Source: Hymenobacter negativus (GTDB lineage: Bacteria; Bacteroidota; Bacteroidia; Cytophagales; Hymenobacteraceae). From it: a stretch of DNA of 64,000 bases. The translations under genes and the position numbers were made by a program. The first letter of the stretch is position 1; each line of letters opens with the position of its first letter. A model generated the notes under the pieces. It did not search any database. It was not told the DNA's origin and was given only the letters and a program-made list of their open reading frames with translations. Shown piece by piece: positions 43,686 to 51,591 of this stretch. The stretch covers positions 121,489 through 185,488 of the forward strand of contig NZ_JAGETZ010000015.1 in the NCBI RefSeq assembly GCF_017571495.1. Reading direction: 5' to 3'.

Positions 43686-43753
43686 AAAACCAAGCGCACT
43701 ATTACGTCTTGATTTGCATGAGCGAATCAAGACGTAATAGTGCGCTTGGTTTT
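43686..43753. terminator. 29 bp perfect hairpin at the end of the par operon
   Basis: Arms 43686-43714 and 43725-43753 are perfect complements around a 10 nt loop. The stop codon of the DUF3408-like gene (43752-43754) overlaps the right arm, and on the minus strand a T run follows. It is a strong, probably bidirectional terminator. The length of perfect pairing also makes a protein-binding or plasmid-specific role conceivable. Confidence 0.75.
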
Positions 43754-44426
43754 ATTTTTTGGGTGATAGCAGTTGTCGCATCTGCTTTCTCATGGCTTTC
43801 TGAATCTGGGCTTCGTGGTCGGCTCGGAAGCGCGTCAGAATGTTATGAACGATGTCCGGCGCTGAGGCACCATTTCCCAGCAGAAAGCCCAGGTTGGTAA
43901 AAAACTGTTGGTGGTCGGCCGTGATACGCAGTGTGGTGCCTTTCTTTTCCGATGAGGGCACAAACAGCTGGGCCAGGTCTAACTCGCTCGTTTCTACCTG
44001 AGTTTTGGGTTCTGGGTGGGGTTCCACTACTATTGGATTCTCTTCTTCCTCATCATCCTCGCTATCCTGCTCGGCCGATGAGGGAGTAGTAGGTGCCACC
44101 ACCGCCCTATTGCCTGCGGGCCTCTCCCCTACCCTTTCAACCGGTGCCACGGCTGGGGTGGGCACCTTATTGGGGACCGGAGCAGCCGCGGCCTTTTCTT
44201 TCTTTTCCGCTGGTTTTGCTCCTGCTGGTTGCGCGGCAACCGGTAGCGGCGAGGTTGTGGTTGGCTCAACTGGCACTGGGGCTTCCACTGACTCGGGTGC
44301 GGGCGCCGCTGGCCGTGGCGTTTCTCCCATGAGACTGAACGCGGCAACGCCCGAAGTAAGGGCTGCTAATTCGCGCTGACGCCGGGTGGCGGCGTCTTCT
44401 TTCGATTCTGGTATTTTCTTAGCCAT
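43752..44426 (-). CDS. DUF3408-like ParB analogue / partition partner
   Basis: The 224 aa product has three parts: a charged N-terminus (MAKKIPESKEDAATRRQREL), a long Pro/Ala/Glu-rich linker with an acidic block (residues 35-145), and a compact C-terminal domain (TTLRITADHQQFFTNLGFLL, APDIVHNILTRFRADHEAQI). The C-terminal domain resembles DUF3408/ribbon-helix-helix DNA-binding proteins. It follows parA by 12 bp on the same strand. By position it should bind the centromere and contact ParA; no canonical ParB domain is present. Confidence 0.7.
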   Translation of the reverse strand: MAKKIPESKEDAATRRQRELAALTSGVAAFSLMGETPRPAAPAPESVEAPVPVEPTTTSPLPVAAQPAGAKPAEKKEKAAAAPVPNKVPTPAVAPVERVGERPAGNRAVVAPTTPSSAEQDSEDDEEEENPIVVEPHPEPKTQVETSELDLAQLFVPSSEKKGTTLRITADHQQFFTNLGFLLGNGASAPDIVHNILTRFRADHEAQIQKAMRKQMRQLLSPKK

Positions 44427-44438
44427 GATGGAGAACAG

Positions 44439-45257
44439 TTATTTCGTGAAGTCGTCGAGGGTTTCGGTGGCTATGGCCGGAGTAGGCAACTCAAACTCCA
44501 CAGGCGTGAAGGCGATGTGCTTGCCGGAAGGCGTAACACTGCCAGATCCGACCACCAAGTCCAGAATCTCGGTGATGAGGTTGCCCAGCCCGAGCTTACT
44601 CAACTCCTTTTCCGGCATGGGGAACATCGTGGAGCGCTTGTCTTTGATGCTGACCAGCGATTCCACCCGGCTGTTAAGTAGCGGGTAGCCCTTCTCACGG
44701 AAGAGCTCGGCGGTTTTGGTGTACACAGTTCGCTTCTCGGCCTTGATAAACTTGTTCCAGAAGGCGTAGAACCCCACCAGGTTTGATTCGGGCCGCTGCG
44801 CCTGGGTGAAGTTGCCCAGGATGTGCATGTAAGACATGGTGGAGGCAATGGTGCCCATATCCGGCTCCATGGGCAGAAAGATGTATTCCACACGCTCCAG
44901 CATTTCGCTTAAGCCCGACACGTTCACGGTGCCAGGGGTATCGACCAAGATGAAATCATACTCATGCTCCGCCAGCGTGTCAATGGCTTCTACAGCCTTT
45001 TCCATGCTGGAAATAGCGATGGGGTACGGCGTCACCCCCTGCTTTATCAGCCGTTCCTGAAAAGCCACGTCATTCTGTAGTAACTGCTGCTCGTAATTGC
45101 GGTAAGCGTGCAGAGTATTCTGCGGATAGTCACAATCGAGCATGGCCACTTTATACCCATAGAGGTAACTAAGCGCGGAGGCGACATGAGTGCCAATGGT
45201 CGACTTGCCTGCCCCTCCTTTCTGGGTTGCGAAGGCAACAACACGGTTTTTTTTCAT
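44439..45257 (-). CDS. parA: ParA-family partition ATPase
   Basis: The ATG at 45257 (MKKNRVVAFATQKGGAGKST) gives a 272 aa MinD/ParA protein. It has the deviant Walker A QKGGAGKST, LDCDYPQNTLHAYR, Walker B ILVDTPGTVN, and PMEPDMGTIASTMSYM. It lacks an N-terminal HTH, so it is a small type Ib-like ParA. It should drive plasmid segregation with the downstream partner and a nearby centromere. A -7 box TATATTTG is at 45285-45292 on the minus strand. Confidence 0.92.
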   Translation of the reverse strand: MKKNRVVAFATQKGGAGKSTIGTHVASALSYLYGYKVAMLDCDYPQNTLHAYRNYEQQLLQNDVAFQERLIKQGVTPYPIAISSMEKAVEAIDTLAEHEYDFILVDTPGTVNVSGLSEMLERVEYIFLPMEPDMGTIASTMSYMHILGNFTQAQRPESNLVGFYAFWNKFIKAEKRTVYTKTAELFREKGYPLLNSRVESLVSIKDKRSTMFPMPEKELSKLGLGNLITEILDLVVGSGSVTPSGKHIAFTPVEFELPTPAIATETLDDFTK

Positions 45258-45284
45258 TAGGTAACCGCTAGAGGATTTAAGGTT

Positions 45285-45292
45285 CAAATATA
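45285..45292 (-). promoter_or_regulatory. -7 box of par promoter
   Basis: On the minus strand the sequence reads TATATTTG, identical to the rep -7 box, 27 bp upstream of the parA ATG. The -33 position is not a clear TTTG. Confidence 0.5.
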
Positions 45293-45309
45293 AAAGTTAA
45301 GCTGACTCT

Positions 45310-46150
45310 TAGCCTCACAGAAGCATTGTGTATATGATGCGATGAAGTGTTGCTTCAGTAAATATTAGTCATACTAAAACAAAGCTACAACGAAGCGAAG
45401 TTTCAAAGATACTAGATACAATGATGTTTCGCAACACTGAAGCAAAGAATCATTGTCAAATCGAAGCTGTGATTTGAGTTATTAATGCGTCACAACATTG
45501 TTGATGCTTAGCTGCAATGAAGCACTGAACTAACGAATCATCGAAGTGCTGAAGTGATTTGCGAGGTGGTATATAAGCCGTATGTGAAGCTTATTGCGTC
45601 AGTGTATCAACGCTTCAATGATTCAATAACACGGTGATGTACTAGAATAAAAATACAACAAGAACTAAATTCAAAGATGCATTGATGCTCTGAAACAATG
45701 CTTCATAATATCGGTGTGTCTTCGATATGCATATTGCGAAAATCATTGAAGTAAAGAAGCGCCAATGCGTTGAATACACGATACAGTGATACCATGAATC
45801 AGAATGATTTGTTTCGTTAACACATCGAAGCCATGTTGCAGTGATTTGCTGAACCAACAATTCAATGAAGCAATGAATCACCAAAAAATTAGCTTAATGA
45901 AATATTATTTATGCTTCAATGAAGCATAAATATGATGAAGCATTGGCGCAAAAAAAAAGTGATTAGTGTGACTTGCTGTTAGTCCTGAATGTTTGAAGTC
46001 TTGAATTCGTGAAGCGAAGATACAATGAAGCAAAAGGTCGGCGTCTCGACCCCATATTTCTGCACCTCCTATCAAATACTGCATTACGCATTCTAAATGC
46101 TTCTTTGAAGCATAGAAGTATGGAAGCTATGAAGTTGTTATAAGCTTAAC
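45310..46150. repeat. GAAGC/GCTTC- and CATTG/CAATG-rich tract, putative centromere
   Basis: Over about 840 bp of AT-rich, gene-free DNA upstream of parA, the words GAAGC or GCTTC recur more than 20 times, often joined to CAATG/CATTG and AATCA (for example CAATGAAGCAATGAATCA at about 45863). Two palindromes stand out: TTTATGCTTCA-A-TGAAGCATAAA at about 45908-45930, and ATGCTTC-TTT-GAAGCAT at about 46097-46113. A dense family of short degenerate sites next to a ParA operon is what a centromere looks like. Confidence 0.55.
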
Positions 46151-46357
46151 TTTAATTTATCTAAATGTCTATTTATCAATAATGTTATGACAGGTATTAA
46201 CCTATTTTATTTCGTGCATAAATTCTGCATGTGCACTCTGTTGATGATGCCTAGTTCGTGTGAAAGCTGGTTTTTGTTTACTAAAGCAAAGTATAGTAAA
46301 TGGCATTGGTATAGATTTAGCCGCAGGCTATTTAACTAACTAATAAAAGGGATATAA

Positions 46358-46546
46358 ATGAAGAATTTTCCCCAATGCTGTTATCTTGAACGGCAACCAT
46401 TAGATACATTTTGGCGTGACCACGGATGAGGAAAAGCAATTAAATCTAAAGCTAAAGCAACTGGCTACAATAAGGTTTTTCATTACCTTATGATGCTCGG
46501 GATAGGAAGTGAAATCAAAGAAATACTGCTGGCGGAATTGCAGTAA
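46358..46546 (+). pseudogene. MobC-like mobilization protein remnant
   Basis: One frame starts at ATG 46358 (MKNFPQCCYLERQPLDTFWR), meets a TGA at 46427, and continues AIKSKAKATGYNKVFHYLMM and LGIGSEIKEILLAELQ to TAA. The second part has the AKATGYxNxSxYL pattern of MobC/ribbon-helix-helix relaxosome proteins. The internal stop suggests inactivation. A relaxase remnant follows. Confidence 0.5.
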
Positions 46547-46672
46547 AAACTTCTAGAAATGTTTCTAATTTAATTAGATTACCCGGCTGCATCACTCTGG
46601 AAAGGCTTTTAGTATTCATGAAGGACAATTAGTATAACCGTTGCCTACTATCTGAGAGTGCTTGGTATAATT

Positions 46673-47362
46673 GCAAAAAAACGCAACTTACAATAACTTT
46701 AAAGGTGTCCTAATTTACGGAGTTAGTCAACGCCTGGGCAAAGATAAAGAGCCCAGATAGCTTCCTGTTTTGGTCGTGTCCAACGTCATTCCGGGCAGTC
46801 CTACAGAGATGGCATAGGAGATGCAGGGTATTGCCAGCCGCGCAAAGTGTGAAAGCCTGTGTGGCATACGGAGCTTTCCTGGAAGGAAAAAGACTCACTC
46901 AACAGCAGAAGGTGGGTCGCTGCTCAGTGGGACTGTAAATTGATTGACGCACCTATTGACCATAACCAAGTAGTTGTGTACGAGCACCGGAAAGAGAAGC
47001 ACGTCCACGTGCATATTTACATTGACCAGGTGCCGATTGATGGTAATCTCGCGTTGCGAACGGACAACAATTTCTATCGCCAGCGGTTCATTATTAAGCA
47101 AATAAGCCAGGAGTTGGATATACCTGTCATGCCAGAGCGCCGACGCGGTACAAAGAACATAGACCCCAGAAAGGAGGCCGTTCGCCAGCATATAGGAGAC
47201 GCTTTACAACGAATTTTAGCTTGTCTGAGAGGGGGAGAAATAGCTAATTTGCTTCAGAAAAAGATATGTATGTGCTATATGCATAATCGGGGAGGAACCT
47301 TGCGAGGAGTGAGCTTTAAGGTAAACGGCATAGGTGTGAGGGGAGTAGAAAGTAGGCCATAA
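46673..47362 (+). pseudogene. Relaxase (MobA-type) remnant
   Basis: Protein similarity to plasmid relaxases is spread over several frames. One is FKGVLIYGVSQRLGKDKEP; another is SNVIPGSPTEMA-stop-EMQGIASR; a third runs VWHTELSWKEKDSL, then DHNQVVVYEHRKEKHVHVHI with the HxHxH metal motif, and RGTKNIDPRKEAVRQHIGDA. Stops and shifts before the motif mean no complete protein is made. This was once a mobilizable plasmid. Confidence 0.7.
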
Positions 47363-47717
47363 GAGCGGCCAGCTGCGAGCCGTTTTTAGGGAGTTCGCGA
47401 ACGGATTCCAGCCGTCAGGTGCTATCAGGCGATGGACGAAAAGTGTTCCTCCACCAAGTCAATAAAGTAACAGCAACCAGAGGCATCGAGGCGAAAGCTC
47501 AGAAAATGACCAGTGACAGGCTGGTGTGCGTTTATGTGAGCAGGACCCAGTCGTTAACCCAACGGGTGCGTGCGACGGCCAAGCGCTGCTGGTCATCGTT
47601 ACCAGAATGCTGAGGGCCACTATCCTTTTTAGGGCGGCAGTTGTGCTGGGCTAGTGCGCATGAGTACTCGCTTAGTCCCTGTATGCGAAGCTAAATGCTA
47701 AGGCAGCCACATTCGGC
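47363..47717. other. Intergenic region
   Basis: This 355 bp stretch follows the relaxase remnant and probably contains more of its decayed 3' end. No recognisable motif was found. Confidence 0.4.
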
Positions 47718-48581
47718 TTATGCTATAAGCTGGCCTTTGTACTGCGAAAAGTTGAGGCCCACACACCGCTTAAACAAGCGGCTGAAATGAGCGACATCAT
47801 CGTAGCCTAGTTGGTAGGCAATTTCTTTAAGTGTCAGGCAACTGGAGTCGGCTAGGCGCTGCGCTTCGGCAATGATGCGGTGCCGGATATGACTGCCGGC
47901 CGTACGCCCGGTTTCCTTCTTAATGGTTTCACTTAGGTGATTGGCTGTGACGTGCAGGCGGTCAGCGTATTCCGTCACGGTTCGGAGCACCGTGTAGTGC
48001 TCCTCGAGAATGCCGCGAAATCTGAGAAAAAGCGACCCGGCCGCCGATTGAGCCCGAATTGGGGCCAGCTCTTCACGCAGCCGCAGGCAGTGAATCAGAA
48101 ACGCTTTCAGATAGGTGCGCACCAACGCTTCTTTGCGCAAGCCGAGTGACTCAGATTCCCGCTTTAGGCCATTTATCAAGAAGACGAGGGCGCCGGATTC
48201 GGTGCCCGAAACCCGGAGTGGACTTTCCTCAACTGCGCAGTAGAAAAGGCTGTTGGTTAGTGAAACATCCCGCATGTCGCCTTCCTGACAGAAAAATTCG
48301 TCCGTAAATTGCAGTACCGTGCCGGTCTGGTCGGTCGTGTGCGCCCTTGCAAGCTGGCCGGGGCCGATAAAGTGAATGCTAATGGCCGACAGGCCGGCGG
48401 CCAGGCTAACTGTAGAAGCGAATGACTGGTCTTCTTCTACAAGCACAATGGTGTATTGAAAAGGCCGGATGTGGGGCTGAGCTAATACCGGCTGGTTGGC
48501 TTTGGGCTGAAAACACGCCAGAGGGTGGAGTTCAAACAATGTTTGGGCCGGCAACCGGAGGGTGTTACCACTGAGGTTCAT
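47718..48581 (-). CDS. AraC-family transcriptional regulator
   Basis: The ATG at 48581 (MNLSGNTLRLPAQTLFELHP) gives a 287 aa protein. It has a cupin-like sensor (YTIVLVEEDQSFAS, SAISIHFIGPGQLAR) and two C-terminal HTH motifs (EYADRLHVTANHLSETIKKE and LKEIAYQLGYDDVAHFSRLF). It is divergent from the STAS-like gene at 48987 across a 405 bp gap. Confidence 0.88.
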   Translation of the reverse strand: MNLSGNTLRLPAQTLFELHPLACFQPKANQPVLAQPHIRPFQYTIVLVEEDQSFASTVSLAAGLSAISIHFIGPGQLARAHTTDQTGTVLQFTDEFFCQEGDMRDVSLTNSLFYCAVEESPLRVSGTESGALVFLINGLKRESESLGLRKEALVRTYLKAFLIHCLRLREELAPIRAQSAAGSLFLRFRGILEEHYTVLRTVTEYADRLHVTANHLSETIKKETGRTAGSHIRHRIIAEAQRLADSSCLTLKEIAYQLGYDDVAHFSRLFKRCVGLNFSQYKGQLIA

Positions 48582-48986
48582 GATGGAGGTGCGCTTTGCC
48601 GTGAAACCATCAGTTTCTTGGAAGGACTGTCTGGAAGCAGCGTACCCAAAGCCAGTGCCAAGCCCCAGCAGCCGCCCAGTTCTTGGCTTAGCGCCTGAAA
48701 AGGGCAATTGAATAAAAGGGGTAGGGGGGAAGCCGCTGTAATTATCCAGAAAAGTTGGGGCTGCCCCAAATAGCTGGAGTCAGGTGAATCCAGGGCTGGG
48801 GCGGATTGTGGCAGCTTTTTCCGGCCCCTTGGTGGCCGGAAATCAGCCGTAAAACATACAATAGTGTCCGTGGTCTGGCCATGGTAGCGGCCACTGGGCG
48901 AGCAGAAATTTGGGTTAGTGCTCGGGCCTATGACTAATCAAAAGATGGCGTCCGAAATCAAGTAATCCCCCTTACCAACCCTAAGT
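48582..48986. other. Divergent intergenic region
   Basis: This 405 bp region separates the AraC (minus) and STAS-like (plus) genes. It presumably contains both promoters. No clear operator, promoter box or repeat was identified. Confidence 0.4.
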
Positions 48987-49397
48987 ATGATGACCACCAC
49001 GGACACTAAAGCCTCTTACGTATCAATTGATTACCGCTCCGATGCCAACATGCTGGTTACGCGCTGGCTGTGTCAGGTAGAAATGGAGCAAATTTGCGCG
49101 GGCTACGAGGCCACGCTCGAAACAGCGGCCCGGCACCGGTGCGCCCGCTGGCTGGTGGACACCCGCCGCCGCGCTGGTACCGATTTAGACGGAGTAAAGT
49201 GGATGTTTTCCACTTTTTTTCCGGCCGTGCAGCTACACTTTGCTTGCCCCGTTTATATGGCTTTTCTCGTAGCCCCGCCGCTAATGCGCAACTGCCTGCC
49301 CAATGCGCCTCTGCCTATCGTCGAAGACTTTGGAAATATTCACGGCCAGCGGTTCACCGATGAGCACCTGGCCGTGGAGTGGCTAATCCAGTTCTAA
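48987..49397 (+). CDS. STAS/SpoIIAA-like protein
   Basis: The 136 aa product shares its architecture with 29680-30099: SYVSIDYRSDANMLVTRWLC, then RCARWLVDTRRRAGTDLDGV and an FTDEHLAVEWLIQF end. It belongs to the small STAS-like family of unknown role. It converges on the HTHP gene; a bidirectional terminator separates them. Confidence 0.65.
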   Translation: MMTTTDTKASYVSIDYRSDANMLVTRWLCQVEMEQICAGYEATLETAARHRCARWLVDTRRRAGTDLDGVKWMFSTFFPAVQLHFACPVYMAFLVAPPLMRNCLPNAPLPIVEDFGNIHGQRFTDEHLAVEWLIQF

Positions 49398-49417
49398 CAG
49401 GCTCTCTGCCTCAACGC

Positions 49418-49452
49418 AAAAAGCCTGGCTTTAGTAAGGAGCCAGGCTTTTT
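49418..49452. terminator. Bidirectional terminator
   Basis: AAAAAGCCTGGCT pairs perfectly with AGCCAGGCTTTTT around a 9 nt loop. A/T runs on both sides serve both the STAS-like gene (plus) and the seven-gene HTHP operon (minus). Confidence 0.88.
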
Positions 49453-49471
49453 AACGTTTGCAGGGGAGGCC

Positions 49472-49708
49472 TTACTTCCAGTAGTTGTTGGCAGCAGCAA
49501 TGGTAGCAAACTCAATGGCCACGGTATGGGTGACGGCCAGCAGCAGACCGGCGTCGTTGGCGTATACGTCGCGCAGCTGTTCGCGCTTTTGGGCATCGGG
49601 CTGGGTGGCCTTCACGATGAGCCGGCTCATTTTTACCGCCAGTTGGCGGCCTTCTTCGGGCGTGGCCGTGAGCAGGCTGTTATTGGGTACCAGAGTTGTC
49701 GGGTCCAT
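49472..49708 (-). CDS. Hexameric tyrosine-coordinated heme protein (HTHP)
   Basis: The 78 aa product matches HTHP along its length: SLLTATPEEGRQLAVKMSRL, IVKATQPDAQKREQLRDVYA and IEFATIAAANNYWK. The heme-ligand Tyr corresponds to Tyr49 in DVYAND. HTHP hexamers bind six hemes and have peroxidase/catalase-like activity. It is the last gene of a minus-strand run and lies 37 bp after the AhpD-like gene. Confidence 0.88.
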   Translation of the reverse strand: MDPTTLVPNNSLLTATPEEGRQLAVKMSRLIVKATQPDAQKREQLRDVYANDAGLLLAVTHTVAIEFATIAAANNYWK

Positions 49709-49745
49709 GTTGTTAGTTGAAAAAGGTGAGCAATGCTATACCCGA

Positions 49746-50225
49746 TTACGCCGGCACCTTGCGCTGAGCAATGCCCAGGCGGTTCCAGGCGTTCATGGCC
49801 ACCACGGCCAGCAGCACCTGGGCCAAGTAGCTTTCGCCGAGCAGCGCGACAGCCTCACCGTACACCGCATCGCTAACGTGGTGCCGGGCAATAAGCGTTA
49901 CCTCTTCGGTAAAGGCCAGAATGGCGCGTTCTGCGGCCGTGAAGTAGGACGTTTCCTGCCAGGCAGCCAGTGCGTGCAGGCGCTGCTCGGTTTCGCCGTG
50001 GGCCAGGGCTTCCTGTGTGTGCGTCATCAGACAGTAGGAACAGCCGTTGAGTTGGGAAGTGCGCACATTAATCAGGTCCCAGTGCGTGAGTGAAAGCCCC
50101 GACTGGCTAAGCTGCTTGTGCATGAGCATCAGGCCGCTGTAGGCTTTGGGCTCTACGCTCGTGAGCTCGAAGCGCGGCTTCGGTACCACCCGGGCGGTGG
50201 CAGCAGACAAAAAGGTGTTTTCCAT
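49746..50225 (-). CDS. AhpD-like carboxymuconolactone decarboxylase-family protein
   Basis: The 159 aa product has the AhpD core with the redox pair in NGCSYCLMTHTQEAL, preceded by INVRTSQL and followed by AILAFTEEVTLIARHHV. CxxC AhpD proteins reduce peroxides or recycle peroxidase partners. It is the sixth gene of the run, between hemA and HTHP with gaps of 30 and 37 bp. A role in peroxide removal fits its neighbours. Confidence 0.88.
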   Translation of the reverse strand: MENTFLSAATARVVPKPRFELTSVEPKAYSGLMLMHKQLSQSGLSLTHWDLINVRTSQLNGCSYCLMTHTQEALAHGETEQRLHALAAWQETSYFTAAERAILAFTEEVTLIARHHVSDAVYGEAVALLGESYLAQVLLAVVAMNAWNRLGIAQRKVPA

Positions 50226-50255
50226 GAAGAAAGGGGTTAAACGAGGTGAATAAAA

Positions 50256-51542
50256 TCAGAAGGTGAGTTGGCTGCCGAGGTCAAAAAGCGCGGTCAGCCC
50301 AGCCGCCAATGGCCTGGGACTGTCGCGCTGACACCATAGCTTAAGCTGAAGCACTTGCCGCTTGAGTACTTTTTGCATCAGCGAGCGGGTAGTGGCATCG
50401 AGCAACACAATTTCAGCAGGACTGAGGTGCTTGCCATAACGGTTCAGCTCTTGCTGACGCAGGAGCTCCAGGTGGTTTTTCAGGCGGTGAATCAGTGGCG
50501 ACACTTGCAGCAGTTGGCTCCAGGTGTGCAACTCGGACAGGTGCTGAGCAATGATGGCGCGCACCTGGGGCACGGTCGCCTGGCGTTGTTGCAATGCCGC
50601 CGACGTCTTGGCCCGAATCGCGTCGATATTGTACAGCGTCACGCCCGGTAGCCGGGCCACGGCGGGCGCCACGCTACGGGGTACGCTCAAATCCACGAAC
50701 AGCTTGCGACTGCCCGGCTCCATGGTTTCGGCTACCAACCGAGTCGTGAAAAAAGCTTGCGGACAGGTAATGGCCGAAATCACCACATCGGTCTCCCGCA
50801 GGGCAGCGCTCAATGCCTCAAATGCCACCAAGTGCAGACCGTAGGCGTCGGCCAGCGCGGCAGCTTTGGCGTGGGTGCGGTTGCACAGCGAAACGTGACC
50901 AAACGGGTGGCGTGCGGTCAGTTGCCGGCACAGGTCGGTGCCGATGCTGCCCAGCCCCACCACCAATACGCGCGGAACGGGGAGGTGCGCGGTTAGCTCG
51001 GCCACCAGTTCTACGGCGGCCGAGCTAACCGATGCAGTGCCGCAACGAAAGCTGGTGACTGCCTGCACGCGCTTGTGAGCGGCAAACACGCTGTGCAGCA
51101 GGCGGTGCAGGAAAGGGCCTGCTGCCTGGGCCCGAACTGACCAGTTGTAGGCTTGCTTTACTTGGCCGATAATCTGCGAGTCGCCCAGTACCCGCGCTTC
51201 CAGCCCGAGGGATACTGCAAACAGGTGGTGAGCAGCGGCGGTGGCATCAGGTAGCACGTCGAAATAGCGTTCCCACCCGGGGCCAATGAGGCAATTTTTC
51301 AACTGGCCCAGGGCTTGCCTAATTTCCTCGTTGCGGTCCGTGCGGGCTGCGTAGTAAACCTCCGTGCGCTGGCAAGTGCTCAATACGAGTAAATCGCTCA
51401 GATTCAGCTCTTGGTGCAAGGTGCGCAATAGCTGATGGCATTCGCCTTCGTTGAGCGCCAATTGCTCGCGGACTTCCAGCGGGGCGTGTTTGAAGGATAA
51501 ACTGAGGGCCTGGAATGGGTGTGCGAAAGCTAGCTGTGTCAT
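50256..51542 (-). CDS. hemA: Glutamyl-tRNA reductase
   Basis: The 428 aa product is a full-length HemA. It has the catalytic Cys57 in LSTCQRTEVYYAAR, EARVLGDSQIIGQVKQAY, the NADPH fold VLVVGLGSIGTDLCRQL, and the C-terminal dimerization helices. It reduces glutamyl-tRNA to glutamate semialdehyde, the first and controlling step of C5-pathway heme synthesis. Housekeeping hemA usually lies with other hem genes; here it lies between a catalase-family peroxidase and AhpD/HTHP. A dedicated heme-supply copy is a reasonable inference. Whether a chromosomal hemA exists cannot be seen. Confidence 0.9.
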   Translation of the reverse strand: MTQLAFAHPFQALSLSFKHAPLEVREQLALNEGECHQLLRTLHQELNLSDLLVLSTCQRTEVYYAARTDRNEEIRQALGQLKNCLIGPGWERYFDVLPDATAAAHHLFAVSLGLEARVLGDSQIIGQVKQAYNWSVRAQAAGPFLHRLLHSVFAAHKRVQAVTSFRCGTASVSSAAVELVAELTAHLPVPRVLVVGLGSIGTDLCRQLTARHPFGHVSLCNRTHAKAAALADAYGLHLVAFEALSAALRETDVVISAITCPQAFFTTRLVAETMEPGSRKLFVDLSVPRSVAPAVARLPGVTLYNIDAIRAKTSAALQQRQATVPQVRAIIAQHLSELHTWSQLLQVSPLIHRLKNHLELLRQQELNRYGKHLSPAEIVLLDATTRSLMQKVLKRQVLQLKLWCQRDSPRPLAAGLTALFDLGSQLTF

Positions 51543-51591
51543 GATTACAACCAGTTAAAAACTCGGTCTTTAAGCCCGCTTGTTCGCCTTC

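Noticed and set aside
49472..49708. Treating the 78 codon frame as a shadow of the overlapping plus-strand frames
   Set aside because: It matches HTHP over its full length and sits in an operon with a terminator, whereas the plus-strand frames do not resemble any family.
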